Both the position numbers and the translations under genes were made by a program. Shown piece after piece: positions 39,811 through 48,345 of a stretch of DNA of 59,675 nucleotides. Source of the DNA: JANNXQ01 sp038238555 (lineage in GTDB: Bacteria > Verrucomicrobiota > Verrucomicrobiia > Chthoniobacterales > Chthoniobacteraceae). How positions within the stretch are numbered: the stretch's first letter is position 1; each line of letters begins with the position of its first letter. Location of the stretch: assembly GCA_038238555.1 (NCBI GenBank), contig JBBRXP010000009.1, positions 1 to 59,675 of the forward strand. The letters are read 5' to 3'. The notes under the pieces were generated by a model. It had not been told where the DNA came from. It did not search any database and saw nothing but the letters and a program-made list of their open reading frames with translations.

Positions 39811-41330
39811 AATCCCTGCGCGCCCAACTCATCTCGCGTCTGGTGCTCAGCGGCGCGCTGCTGCTGGGCGCGGCTGGCGCTGCGCTGCACTGGCAGGTGC
39901 GCCGCGCGCTCACGGCGGAATTTGATGCGACGCTGCGAGCCACAGCCCAATCGCTGGCGACGCTCACCGAGCAAAAGCAGGGCAAGGTGCAGTTGGAACT
40001 GGCCGGCGAAAACATGCCGCAATTTGAGGACGCAAATGGAGCGGAAGTGTTTTTGCTGCGAGCGCCCGATGGGCGGGAAATCGCGCGCTCCCGGTCTCTC
40101 GGTTTCGCCGCGGTGGCGTTGTATGCAGGGAGCCCGGAAGCGCCGGTGTTTTTCGACACCACGCTTGCCGATGGCCGCGCCATGCGCTGCGCGGGATTGC
40201 GCGTTACGCCGCAGGAGGAGGAAAGCGGGAAACGAAGCACGCCGGGAATCCAAGTCGTGCTGACGGTCGGTCGCGACCGCGCGCAGCTCGACCACATTCT
40301 GGCCAGGCTGCGCGCGATCGTCCTGGCGGGGGCCGGGACCGCGCTGGCCTTGCTCGCCGCGCTCGTGCACTGGGGCGTGCGCAGCGGCCTCGCGCCGCTC
40401 GAGCGGCTCGGCGAGAGCGTGGCCGCGGTGGACGCCGCATCGCTTGCCACTCGTTTCCCTCTCGAGTCGCTGCCCGCCGAGTTGCGTCCCATCGCCGCGC
40501 GATTGAATGCGCTGCTCGCCCGGCTCGATGGCGCCTTCGAGCGCGAGCGACGTTTCACCGCCACCGCCGCCCATGAGCTGCGCACTCCGCTCGCCGAACT
40601 GCGCGCGCTGGCCGAGGTGAACTTGGCTGCTCCCGCGACCGACGCGGAGCGGGCCGAATCCTGGCGCGATGCTCTGGCAGCCACGCTCCGCATGGAATCG
40701 CTCGCCCTGCGACTGCTGGAGTTGGCGCGCGCGGAAGAGCCCGCGCGAATCGTTCACCGCGAGCCGGTGGTACTGGCCCACGCCCTCGCTGCCGCATGGC
40801 GGCCGTCGGCCGCGCGCGCCGCGGAGCGCGGAGTTATGCTCGACACCGCGTTGCCGGCCAGCTTCACCGCGCACACCGATCCCGCGCTGCTCGGCGTGAT
40901 CCTCCGCAACCTGTGCGCCAACGCCGCCGAACACACGCCTGCGGGCACCCCGTTCCGAGTCGGCGCGGCGCCCGCGGCCAGCGCGGTGACGCTGCTCTTT
41001 CAAAATCGCGCGGGCGACATCGCGGCCGCCGACATACCGCATCTCTTCGAGCGGTTCTGGAGCAAGGACGCCGCGCGCGCCGATGCCAGCCATCACGGCC
41101 TCGGCCTTGGGCTCGCCGCCGAGTTTGCCGCGTTGCTCGGCGGCACGCTCACCGCGCAGCTTCACGCGGGAGGAGACTTGGAATTTGCGCTGCGGCTCGG
41201 AGCACCGCCGTCCTCGTGCGGCACCGATTCGGTGGCTCACAAGCCGCCGGGCGAGGACGGCGGCGCTCCGGCTAAGAAAATGGCGTGCTGGTCACTGGCG
41301 CCGAAAGCCTTCACTCATTCTTCGCCATGA
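39807..41330 (+). CDS. Membrane sensor histidine kinase with repeat-derived C-terminal tail
   Basis: This 507-residue kinase has two membrane segments (about 11-30 and 168-190) around a periplasmic sensor of roughly 135 residues. A HAMP-like linker follows, then the H-box RRFTATAAHELRTPLAELRA with His256. The ATPase domain has N-box NLCANAAEH and a GLGLGLAAEF G-box. The catalytic fold should end near residue 470 (GGDLEFALRLG). The remaining residues (SSCGTDSVAHKPPGEDGGAP and beyond) come from an inverted repeat and have no family match. The start overlaps the regulator stop and the stop overlaps the sulfatase start, both as ATGA. Confidence 0.92.
   Translation: MKSLRAQLISRLVLSGALLLGAAGAALHWQVRRALTAEFDATLRATAQSLATLTEQKQGKVQLELAGENMPQFEDANGAEVFLLRAPDGREIARSRSLGFAAVALYAGSPEAPVFFDTTLADGRAMRCAGLRVTPQEEESGKRSTPGIQVVLTVGRDRAQLDHILARLRAIVLAGAGTALALLAALVHWGVRSGLAPLERLGESVAAVDAASLATRFPLESLPAELRPIAARLNALLARLDGAFERERRFTATAAHELRTPLAELRALAEVNLAAPATDAERAESWRDALAATLRMESLALRLLELARAEEPARIVHREPVVLAHALAAAWRPSAARAAERGVMLDTALPASFTAHTDPALLGVILRNLCANAAEHTPAGTPFRVGAAPAASAVTLLFQNRAGDIAAADIPHLFERFWSKDAARADASHHGLGLGLAAEFAALLGGTLTAQLHAGGDLEFALRLGAPPSSCGTDSVAHKPPGEDGGAPAKKMACWSLAPKAFTHSSP
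41198..41270. repeat. Inverted repeat within the 3' end of the histidine kinase gene
   Basis: Arms 41198-41216 and 41252-41270 are 19 bases each and pair at 18 positions around a 35-base spacer. The element lies exactly where the conserved kinase fold ends and is read through, adding a Gly/Pro/Ala-rich tail. It has the same hairpin style as the other repeats in this window, but its arm is not a tandem unit. Confidence 0.7.
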
Positions 41331-42613
41331 CCGCCCGCCTTCTCGTCGTTCTCACTTTGCTCGCGCTCGCCAGCGCTCACGCCGCCGATGCCCCGCCGAA
41401 TGTCGTGATGATCATCTCCGACGATCAAGCATGGGGCGATTACTCGTTCATGGGTCACCCGCACATCCGTACGCCGAATCTCGATCGCCTGGCGCGAGAA
41501 AGCCTCACCTTCACGCGCGGCTATGTGCCTTCGAGCCTCTGCTGCCCGAGTCTCGCGTCGATCGTCACGGGGCGCTTTCCGCATGAACACAAGGTCACGA
41601 GCAACGACCCGCCCGGCGACGAAAAGCTGCCTGCGGGCCAGCGGATGAATACGCAGGAATTTAAGGACGGCCGCGAGGTGATGAACAAATTCATGGACGC
41701 CCAGGCCACGCTGCCGCGGCTGCTCACGCAACACGGTTACCTCGCTCTCCAGACCGGCAAGTGGTGGCAGGGCCACTTCAGCCGCGGCGGCTTCACCCAC
41801 GGCATGACGCTCGGCACGCGCCACGGCGACGCCGGGCTCGATATCGGCCGCAAGACCATGCAGCCGATCTTCGATTTCATCGCCGATGCGCGGCAGCAGG
41901 CCCGGCCGTTCTTTGTGTGGTATGCGCCGATGATGCCGCACGATCCGCACACGTCGCCGGAGCGCATTCTCGGGAAATATCGGGACAAGACGCCGAGCGA
42001 ACACGTCGCCAAATACTGGGCGATGGTCGAATGGTTCGATGAAACCTGCGGGCAACTCCTCGACTACCTCGACCGCGAAGGGCTGGCGAAAAACACCATC
42101 GTCACCTACGTGACCGACAACGGGTGGATTCAAGATCCCGACAAGGAGAAGTACGCGCCGCGCTCGAAGCAATCGCAATACGACGGCGGCCTGCGAACGC
42201 CGGTCATGCTGCGCTGGCCGGGGCACATCGCGCCGCGGATGTCGGACACCGTGGTGAGCTCGCTCGACTTTCTGCCGACGCTGCTGACCGCGTGCGGAGT
42301 CCCCGCCCCGGAGAATCTGCCGGGTGTGAACCTGCTCGACGAAGCGGCGGTGGCCGCGCGCACTGCGGTGTTTGGAGAATGCTTCACGCACACCGCGCAG
42401 GATCTCGCCAACCCCGCGGCGAGTCTGCGCTGGCGGTGGGTGATTTCGGAGGATTGGAAACTCATGGTGCCCGCCAAGCGCAATGAGCCAGAGGCCACCG
42501 CCGAACTCCACAATCTCAAGGCCGACCCCGCCGAGGAACACAATCTCGCCAAAGAGCAGCCCGAGCGGGTCGAAAAACTTCGCTCCCGGCTCGACGCGTG
42601 GTGGGGCGGATGA
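41327..42613 (+). CDS. Secreted sulfatase with a non-canonical Cys-Cys-Pro-Ser-Leu active-site motif
   Basis: This 428-residue protein has a signal peptide (MTARLLVVLTLLALASAHAA), the metal site MIISDDQAWGDYS (Asp32/Asp33) and an active-site stretch SSLCCPSLASIVTGRF. The usual formylglycine signature is Cys-x-Pro-x-Arg; here Cys72 is followed by Cys73, Pro74, Ser75 and Leu76, so the Arg is replaced by Leu. Variants of this type occur in sulfatases of Planctomycetota and Verrucomicrobiota, so activity is not excluded. Later FVWYAPMMPHDPHTSP and VTYVTDNGW fit the fold. The start at ATG 41327 overlaps the kinase stop, suggesting co-expression with the two-component system. Confidence 0.9.
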   Translation: MTARLLVVLTLLALASAHAADAPPNVVMIISDDQAWGDYSFMGHPHIRTPNLDRLARESLTFTRGYVPSSLCCPSLASIVTGRFPHEHKVTSNDPPGDEKLPAGQRMNTQEFKDGREVMNKFMDAQATLPRLLTQHGYLALQTGKWWQGHFSRGGFTHGMTLGTRHGDAGLDIGRKTMQPIFDFIADARQQARPFFVWYAPMMPHDPHTSPERILGKYRDKTPSEHVAKYWAMVEWFDETCGQLLDYLDREGLAKNTIVTYVTDNGWIQDPDKEKYAPRSKQSQYDGGLRTPVMLRWPGHIAPRMSDTVVSSLDFLPTLLTACGVPAPENLPGVNLLDEAAVAARTAVFGECFTHTAQDLANPAASLRWRWVISEDWKLMVPAKRNEPEATAELHNLKADPAEEHNLAKEQPERVEKLRSRLDAWWGG

Positions 42614-42645
42614 ACGCGGAGCGACGGCGACGCCGCAGCGACTCG

Positions 42646-44634
42646 CTACCACGTTCCTCCGCCGACCTGCCATTCCTCGAGCAGGTGCTTCGGCACTTCT
42701 GCGAGAAAGCGCGAGGGGCGTTGTAACATTTCTCCGTAACCCGCATTCAGGCGAAGGCTGGGGTAAGTGAGGTATAACTCATCCTTTGCCCGAGTTACCG
42801 CCACATAGAAGAGCCGGCGCTCTTCTTCGATGGCTTCGTTACTCTCGAGGCTGCGGCTGCTGGGAAACATGCCATCGGTCATCCAGATAATGAAGACCAC
42901 TTTCCATTCGAGTCCCTTGGCCTGATGCACGCTCGAGAGGGTCACCATTTCGGTGTCTTCCCGGCCCGCCACGGCTTCGTTTTCGAGATTGGTCAGCAGG
43001 GCAAGTTGGTCGAGAAAGTCGGCGGTGCTTTCGTATTGGCGCGCGAAGTTAGCCAGTGTGTTGAGGTCTTCGCGGCGCACGTCGTAGTTGGGGAATTGCG
43101 CCTTGGCGTAGTCGTCGTAAATGGCCTCCATCACGCTGTGAATCATCTCGGCGGGCGGGTTGGGTTTTCCTCCCGGAGCGATCTCTTCCAGCGTGTGCGC
43201 GAGTTGATCGAATGCCTTGCGCGACTTGGCGGGGACTTTGAGCGGGAAAAGGATCTCGCGGTGAGTTCCGCCGCTGGCGCCGGCCACGGACGACCACAGT
43301 TGCTCCGCGCTGCGCGCGCCGATGCCGGGAAGCAGCCGCACCATCCGCTTGAAGGCCACCTCGTCACGTGGGTTCACGACAAACTTGAGGAACGCCGCCA
43401 CGTCCTTCACGTGCGCTTGCTCAAAGAAGCGCAGACCGCTCGTGATGCTGAATGGGATGCCGTGCCGGGTAAGTTCCATCTGCACTTCCATCGAATGGTA
43501 ATGCGCCCGGTAGAGCACGGCCATCTCGTCGAGTTCGATCCCTTCTTCCCGCAAGTCCAGGATGCGCTGGGCGACAAAGAGCGCCTGCTGATTTGAATCG
43601 CCGAGCGGCACCAGCGCGGGCTTCATCGCCGCCGCCTCGCGGGCACTTACCAGCTCTTTCTTGAATTGGTTGACGTTCGCCGCGATGGCGGCGTTGGCTA
43701 CTTCGAGGATATCCGGCACGCTCCGGTAGTTAGTCTCGATCTTATACAGCTTCGCCTCCGGGTAACGCTTGGGGAAGTCGAGGATGTTCTTAAAGTTAGC
43801 CCCGCGCCACGAGTAGATGCTCTGCGCATCGTCGCCCACGACCATGACATTGCGATGATGCCGCGCGAGGATGTCGATGAAGTCGGCCTGGATGCGATTG
43901 GTATCCTGATACTCATCGACCAGAATGAACTGAAACTGCCGCTGAAAGTGTTCGGCGACCGCCGCGTTCTCTTGCAGCAGGAGTAACGTCTTTTCGAGTA
44001 AGTCATCGAAGTCCATCGAGTTGGCCGTACGTTTCTTCGCCTCGTATTTCTTCTGCGCACCGGCGATCTGTTCGCTGAACTCGAGAAAGTGAGGGTATTT
44101 CTCCACCAGCACTTCGTCGATCGAGCGGCCTGTGTTAATCGAGAAGCTGAACACATCGGCCAGCACTTCGCCTTTGGGAAAACGCTTGTCTTTGGGGTCG
44201 ATGCCAAGTGTGGCGATGACGGTATCGAGTAAGTCCTGTTGATCCTCGCGATCCATGATCGAGAACCCGGGCGCGAAGCTCGCGGATTCGGCGTGGCGGC
44301 GCAGGATGCGATTACCCACCGAGTGAAACGTGCCACCCCACAGGCCCGAGATGTCGCCGGATAAAAGGCCCGCCACCCGGTCGAGCATGGCGCGCGCGGC
44401 TTTGTTGGTAAAAGTAAGTAACAGGATATTCTGCGGCGACACGCCATTCTCGATAAGATAAGCCACCCGATAAGTCAGCGTTCGCGTCTTACCGCTGCCG
44501 GCCCCGGCGATTACCAGCGCCGGCCCAGGCGGCGCAGTCACGGCGGCGCACTGCTGAGGATTCAACTCCGCGGCAAAGTCAATGCGCGGCCCTGCCGCGG
44601 CGGCGTGACGCTGGAGAGTGTATTGCCGGGCCAT
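42646..44634 (-). CDS. UvrD/PcrA/Rep-type superfamily 1 DNA helicase
   Basis: This 662-residue helicase contains SF1A motifs: Q-motif LNPQQCAAV, Walker A AGAGSGKTRTL (about 44-54), motif Ia LLLTFTNKAARAM, motif II ILVDEYQDTNR, motif III VVGDDAQSIYSWRGA, motif V TLSSVHQAKGLEW and motif VI EERRLFYVAVTRAKDELYL. It unwinds DNA 3' to 5' in repair or replication restart. It is slightly shorter than E. coli UvrD (720) and lacks a long C-terminal tail. Upstream on the same strand lie a TPR protein and an S1/P1 nuclease. The gene is dense in TTAC/GTAA tetramers. Confidence 0.93.
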   Translation of the reverse strand: MARQYTLQRHAAAAGPRIDFAAELNPQQCAAVTAPPGPALVIAGAGSGKTRTLTYRVAYLIENGVSPQNILLLTFTNKAARAMLDRVAGLLSGDISGLWGGTFHSVGNRILRRHAESASFAPGFSIMDREDQQDLLDTVIATLGIDPKDKRFPKGEVLADVFSFSINTGRSIDEVLVEKYPHFLEFSEQIAGAQKKYEAKKRTANSMDFDDLLEKTLLLLQENAAVAEHFQRQFQFILVDEYQDTNRIQADFIDILARHHRNVMVVGDDAQSIYSWRGANFKNILDFPKRYPEAKLYKIETNYRSVPDILEVANAAIAANVNQFKKELVSAREAAAMKPALVPLGDSNQQALFVAQRILDLREEGIELDEMAVLYRAHYHSMEVQMELTRHGIPFSITSGLRFFEQAHVKDVAAFLKFVVNPRDEVAFKRMVRLLPGIGARSAEQLWSSVAGASGGTHREILFPLKVPAKSRKAFDQLAHTLEEIAPGGKPNPPAEMIHSVMEAIYDDYAKAQFPNYDVRREDLNTLANFARQYESTADFLDQLALLTNLENEAVAGREDTEMVTLSSVHQAKGLEWKVVFIIWMTDGMFPSSRSLESNEAIEEERRLFYVAVTRAKDELYLTYPSLRLNAGYGEMLQRPSRFLAEVPKHLLEEWQVGGGTW

Positions 44635-44649
44635 CTAAGGATGATTTAT

Positions 44650-44733
44650 CCACGGAAGACACGGAAGAATACGGAAGCGTCGGATATTTGCGCGAGAAGC
44701 CTCTCTATGCGCGGGTTCATTTCCGTGTCTTCC
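44650..44733. repeat. Hairpin of ACACGGAAG tandem units upstream of the helicase gene
   Basis: At 44651-44676 a unit like ACACGGAAG or AATACGGAAG recurs two to three times. GGAAGACACGGAA (44654-44666) pairs perfectly with TTCCGTGTCTTCC (44721-44733). It fills most of the 122-base spacer between the helicase gene and the TPR gene, so it lies in the helicase leader. It has the same architecture as the repeats at 4684 and 11846, with a different unit. Confidence 0.75.
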
Positions 44734-44756
44734 AAGACGATTCACTGAGCGGTTCC

Positions 44757-45410
44757 CTAATGCCGAGCGGACTCTGGCCGCTTGATCCATCCGAGTTGCA
44801 CTAATGCAGCTGCGAAGTTTGCGGTCTTTGCGGGAGAGGTGAATGCCCAGTTACCGCGAGTTACCCATGCGTTTCCTTCCTCTTGATTGCCGTGGGCAAA
44901 TTCCCAAGCAGCGTTGGCGTAATAGAAAGCGGGGGTTTCGCCGGGGTATTTCATTCTGGCGATCTGCGCGCGCGCGGTGGCGTCGTCTTTCTCGAGCAGA
45001 TAGTCGAGAAAGATGCGAAACTGCACGAGTTCATCCCGCGGGTTATCTTCGAGCAGTTTCTGAAATAGTTCCCGCGACCCTGCGTACTTCAATTGCATGA
45101 AGAGACACTCGGCCATGTTAAAGCGGGCTGGATAATACTTGGGGTCCATTTTTGTCGCGCTGGTTAGTAACTTAGTCGCTTCCTCCCATTTGCGGCGTTG
45201 GAGTGCAATAGCGCCGCGCGCGGTAAGTGTGCGCGCATTTGGCGGAACCATTTCCTCAGCGCGATCGAGTGCTCGCAGCGCGCCGGGATAGTCGCGCGCG
45301 CGCATGGCATCGCTCATTTCGGCCAGGGCGTCGGTGTAGGGATCCGCGGATGCAAGCCGCTGCACGGCGAGTGCAACGACGAATAACAAGATGCACAAAC
45401 GATAAGACAT
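44757..45410 (-). CDS. Exported TPR protein
   Basis: This 217-residue protein starts at ATG 45410 with a signal peptide (MSYRLCILLFVVALAVQRLA), which was the basis for choosing this start. The mature protein is a string of tetratricopeptide helices: MSDAMRARDYPGALRALDRA, TARGAIALQRRKWEEATKLL, PARFNMAECLFMQLKYAGSR and AFYYANAAWEFAHGNQEEGN. It should be a periplasmic adaptor. It begins 4 bases after the stop of the S1/P1 nuclease gene upstream, so the two are almost certainly one transcription unit. Confidence 0.82.
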   Translation of the reverse strand: MSYRLCILLFVVALAVQRLASADPYTDALAEMSDAMRARDYPGALRALDRAEEMVPPNARTLTARGAIALQRRKWEEATKLLTSATKMDPKYYPARFNMAECLFMQLKYAGSRELFQKLLEDNPRDELVQFRIFLDYLLEKDDATARAQIARMKYPGETPAFYYANAAWEFAHGNQEEGNAWVTRGNWAFTSPAKTANFAAALVQLGWIKRPESARH

Positions 45411-45414
45411 TGTG

Positions 45415-46419
45415 TTATGGAGGGCTGGCGAAGAGTTCATTGAGCAACGCGGCGAGGCGGTAGCCAGCGAGCGCGAGGCGACGAGTCGCGATGTCGTGGG
45501 ATGTGTGTACAAAGTCCGCGGTGAGCGCGCGGGCTTCGGTATTCGTCGGCGGCTCGCCTGGCGGATAGGCGCTTTTGCAGCCGACGCGGTGCGTCTCCTG
45601 CGCCCACGCCGTGGGGTCGGGACGTTCGCGGATTTCGGGGCAACTCTTGCGAGGGTAAGCCGCCATTATCCTTCTGGCCTCCGTCGCGATGATTCCATTT
45701 TTTGGCTCTTTTGGGCGATCCGGCACACGGGGCGATTGCCACAGTTCGATGACTTTCCCTCCGACACCGTCGAAGCGAAACGCCTTGTCCCAATAAGTGT
45801 GCAGGTTACGAACCTGTTTGGCGATGAGGTCCGAGAAAGGCACACCGGTAATCAAGTAAGTATTGCCGCCGCGATCGTTATTCCGGTCGGTGGCGTGGAG
45901 CGGCTGATGAATGTCGGCGACGAAATGAAGTAACATGCCGGCGGCTTCCGCGCGCTGGTCGGAGGGTGAGCGCGGGTCGCGCAGAGTCTGCATGTTATCC
46001 TCGATGGCGGCGACGATGTTAGGCGGGGAAGGGATGGGCGCGGGTGCCCCGGATTCGGTCCAGGGGATGGTAACATAGTGCAGCCGCGCCCACGGATAAG
46101 CGGCGCCGAGTGAGCGCATGTCGTCCATCCAGCATCCGGCAGTTACAAAGGTATAAGGCTGCCTGTCGTTGAATTGGTTATCGAGGCGCTTTACCAAATC
46201 GGACACTTGCTCCCGCGCAGCGGGCGAGGTGTGCTTCCAGGCGATCTGGTCCACAAGCATGTGGCCCGCGGGATCCCACGCCCAGGCACTGAAGGGCGCG
46301 AGCGTAAGAGCTACGGCGGCAAATCGGGCACGTGCGCCTCCCAACGAAGCGGCGGGGGCGCCGCTGGCACTTACTGCGACGAGGGCATCGCAGCTACGAC
46401 TGCGGGTGCGCGGCTTCAT
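45415..46419 (-). CDS. Secreted S1/P1-type single-strand nuclease
   Basis: This 334-residue enzyme of the zinc-dependent S1/P1 family has a long N-terminal export region ending APFSAWAWDPAGH. Cleavage before Trp48 would expose the N-terminal Trp that is a zinc ligand in this family. Other ligands are His53 in WDPAGH, Asp in GCWMDDMRS, and the HFVADIHQPLHA and NNDRGGN motifs. It should degrade single-stranded RNA and DNA outside the cytoplasm, also removing 3' phosphates from nucleotides. The start at ATG 46419 was chosen for the signal; the long Arg/Ser-rich leader may be shorter in reality. It is flanked by an OB-fold protein gene (8-base gap) and a TPR gene (4-base gap). Confidence 0.88.
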   Translation of the reverse strand: MKPRTRSRSCDALVAVSASGAPAASLGGARARFAAVALTLAPFSAWAWDPAGHMLVDQIAWKHTSPAAREQVSDLVKRLDNQFNDRQPYTFVTAGCWMDDMRSLGAAYPWARLHYVTIPWTESGAPAPIPSPPNIVAAIEDNMQTLRDPRSPSDQRAEAAGMLLHFVADIHQPLHATDRNNDRGGNTYLITGVPFSDLIAKQVRNLHTYWDKAFRFDGVGGKVIELWQSPRVPDRPKEPKNGIIATEARRIMAAYPRKSCPEIRERPDPTAWAQETHRVGCKSAYPPGEPPTNTEARALTADFVHTSHDIATRRLALAGYRLAALLNELFASPP

Positions 46420-46427
46420 CGATCCGG

Positions 46428-46844
46428 CTAAGGGATCTCCTTGAGTTGGTCCATTTTCTCGATCTTGATCTGCAGGCCATTGTTGTAATCGCTGAGCGTT
46501 CCGGTCACTCGCACCTTCTTCCCCACCCATTGTTTCAATGCTTCGAGTTGGAAGGCCTCCGGGGCAGCGCTCACAAAGAAAACGAGGGTAACTCCCTTGG
46601 TAAAATCGCTGGTGAAATTCAGGTAACGCACCGTCTTGGTTTTACTCTCTCCTGCGCGGGCGATCGCTCCTTCAACGGTCACTGACTGGCCGAGCAGCGG
46701 GCGCAATGCTTCCAGATCGGTTGGAGCGTAAGTCTTCGCGGGGACGGGTGTGCTCGCTGGTGGTTTGGGCGCTGGCCGTGGTTCAGCGAGGAGAGTCGCG
46801 CAAAAGAGCGCCGTGCAGAGGAGGCAAGTCGAGTGGAGCGTCAT
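46428..46844 (-). CDS. Small exported OB-fold protein
   Basis: This 138-residue protein has a signal peptide (MTLHSTCLLCTALFCATLLA) and a Pro/Ala-rich linker. An OB-fold-like domain at about 45-136 has the typical strand order of tRNA-anticodon/YhcR-type OB proteins: LLGQSVTVEGAIARAG, TVRYLNFTSDF, VGKKVRVTGTLSDYNNGLQI. Such domains often bind nucleic acids or accompany extracellular nucleases. It lies directly upstream of the S1/P1 nuclease gene in the same orientation. A role in binding the nuclease substrate is inferred. Confidence 0.75.
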   Translation of the reverse strand: MTLHSTCLLCTALFCATLLAEPRPAPKPPASTPVPAKTYAPTDLEALRPLLGQSVTVEGAIARAGESKTKTVRYLNFTSDFTKGVTLVFFVSAAPEAFQLEALKQWVGKKVRVTGTLSDYNNGLQIKIEKMDQLKEIP

Positions 46845-46860
46845 GTCTGTTAGTCGTCGT

Positions 46861-48345
46861 TCACAGCTGGCGAATCTTGATGTCGCGGAAAGCGCCGCGG
46901 GTGCGGTAGGTGGCGATGCCAAAGGGTTTCGAGAGTTCGATCTCGCCGGCGCGCATACCGAAGTGTTTGCCGGCGCGTTCCACCTTGGCCATTTGGTCGT
47001 CGTCGATCCAAGTCTCGATCAGTTCCGGAGTCACTCGCACGCGAATGCGATACCAGCGGCCCTTGTCGAACTTCATGACTTGCGTGGTTTCATTTTCCGA
47101 AGCGTCGTTGTCATCGATGCTCGAGATGCCTACGAGCCCGCCGCCCCAGCCGCCCACAACGAAGGTAACGCAGTCTTCGCCGACGGGAAAGGTGAGTGCG
47201 CAGAAAAAGTCCGAACCCTCCTGGCGCATCGCATCGAGGGAAACTTCGTAGTTGGTCTTGGGAATTTCGCCGGCGTAATTCACGCCCGTGATGTCGCCAC
47301 CCATGTCGAGCACCATCGCGCCATCGGCCACCTTCACCTCGCCCTGGCCGCTGAAATTTGTGAGCTTCCAGCCGTCGAGCGATTTGCCATCGAAGAGCGG
47401 CAACCAATGCGCCGCGCCGTGGGGCGGCGCGCCGGCATGGAGGAGTGCGCGCAGCTCGGCGAGGAGCGGTGGCAGCGCGAACCACGGATCTTCCTTTGCC
47501 TCATATTCGAGCGCGACCCAGCCTTGATAGTTTGCGTCGCGCAGCATCTGGATCAGGCGCGGAAGATTGGCGGGCTCGTCGGCCTTTGCGCCCGCGCGAT
47601 GGATTTCCGACTTGATCTGCACGTTGACTGCATAACCCGCGCACTGGGCAAGGTCGGCATAGGGATCGGCGCTGTGAAAGTTGCCGGTGTCGAGGTTCAG
47701 GCCGATCCACGGGCTCTTCACGGCCTTGAGAATTTCGAGCACGCCCGCCACGTCCGCGACGATGCCGCCGTGATTTTCCACTCCCAGGAAAATGCCGTGC
47801 CCGCCCGCGTAGTCGCCGCATTCCTCGAGCGCGGCGATGCAATTTTTCACCGCCTGCTCCCGCTCCATGCCCTTCGGCGGCACACCGGCAAAGACGCGGA
47901 TGTGCGAGGTGCCGAGCACCACGGCGCGATCCACCCATTGCTTGACCGAAGCGATCTGCCGGTCGCGCTCCGGGCCAGGCGCGAGGGTGAAGGTATTGCC
48001 CACCGCGGTGCCGCTGATCTGCACGCCGCGGAGAAAGGCGTGGCGGCGCACGGCGCGCAGAGCGTCATCGGACACATCGACCGGGAAGTAATAGCTGGTG
48101 AGTTCCGCCCCGTCGCAACCCTGGCCCGCGCAGTAGTCGATAAAGTCCGTCATCTCGATCCGGCCGTCGGCGGTGGGCTTGCCGCGGTCTTCTTTGAAAA
48201 ATGCGCGCAAGGAATAAGCCGCGAGGCTGAGCTGGAGCCGCGCGACGCCAGGCCGAACAAAGGGCGCAATGGCGTGGGAAGCGCGGCCCGCGAGCAGGCC
48301 GAGAGCGGACACGGAGAGGAAACGACGGCGGGAGGATGGGATCAT
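46861..48345 (-). CDS. Fusion of sugar isomerase/epimerase-like TIM barrel and DUF1080 domain
   Basis: This 494-residue protein starts at ATG 48345 with a Tat-like export signal (MIPSSRRRFLSVSALGLLAG). The first domain (about 30-275) is an AP-endonuclease-2/xylose-isomerase-like TIM barrel: DFIDYCAGQGCDGAELTSYY, GIFLGVENHGGIVAD, WIGLNLDTGNFHSADPY, WVALEYEAKEDPW. The second (about 290-494) is DUF1080, a concanavalin-like fold seen in 3-keto-disaccharide hydrolases: WLPLFDGKSLDGWKL to FGIATYRTRGAFRDIKIRQL. The two families often neighbour each other in this phylum and are here in one chain. Likely role: breakdown of oxidised (3-keto) glycosides in the periplasm. Confidence 0.88.
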   Translation of the reverse strand: MIPSSRRRFLSVSALGLLAGRASHAIAPFVRPGVARLQLSLAAYSLRAFFKEDRGKPTADGRIEMTDFIDYCAGQGCDGAELTSYYFPVDVSDDALRAVRRHAFLRGVQISGTAVGNTFTLAPGPERDRQIASVKQWVDRAVVLGTSHIRVFAGVPPKGMEREQAVKNCIAALEECGDYAGGHGIFLGVENHGGIVADVAGVLEILKAVKSPWIGLNLDTGNFHSADPYADLAQCAGYAVNVQIKSEIHRAGAKADEPANLPRLIQMLRDANYQGWVALEYEAKEDPWFALPPLLAELRALLHAGAPPHGAAHWLPLFDGKSLDGWKLTNFSGQGEVKVADGAMVLDMGGDITGVNYAGEIPKTNYEVSLDAMRQEGSDFFCALTFPVGEDCVTFVVGGWGGGLVGISSIDDNDASENETTQVMKFDKGRWYRIRVRVTPELIETWIDDDQMAKVERAGKHFGMRAGEIELSKPFGIATYRTRGAFRDIKIRQL

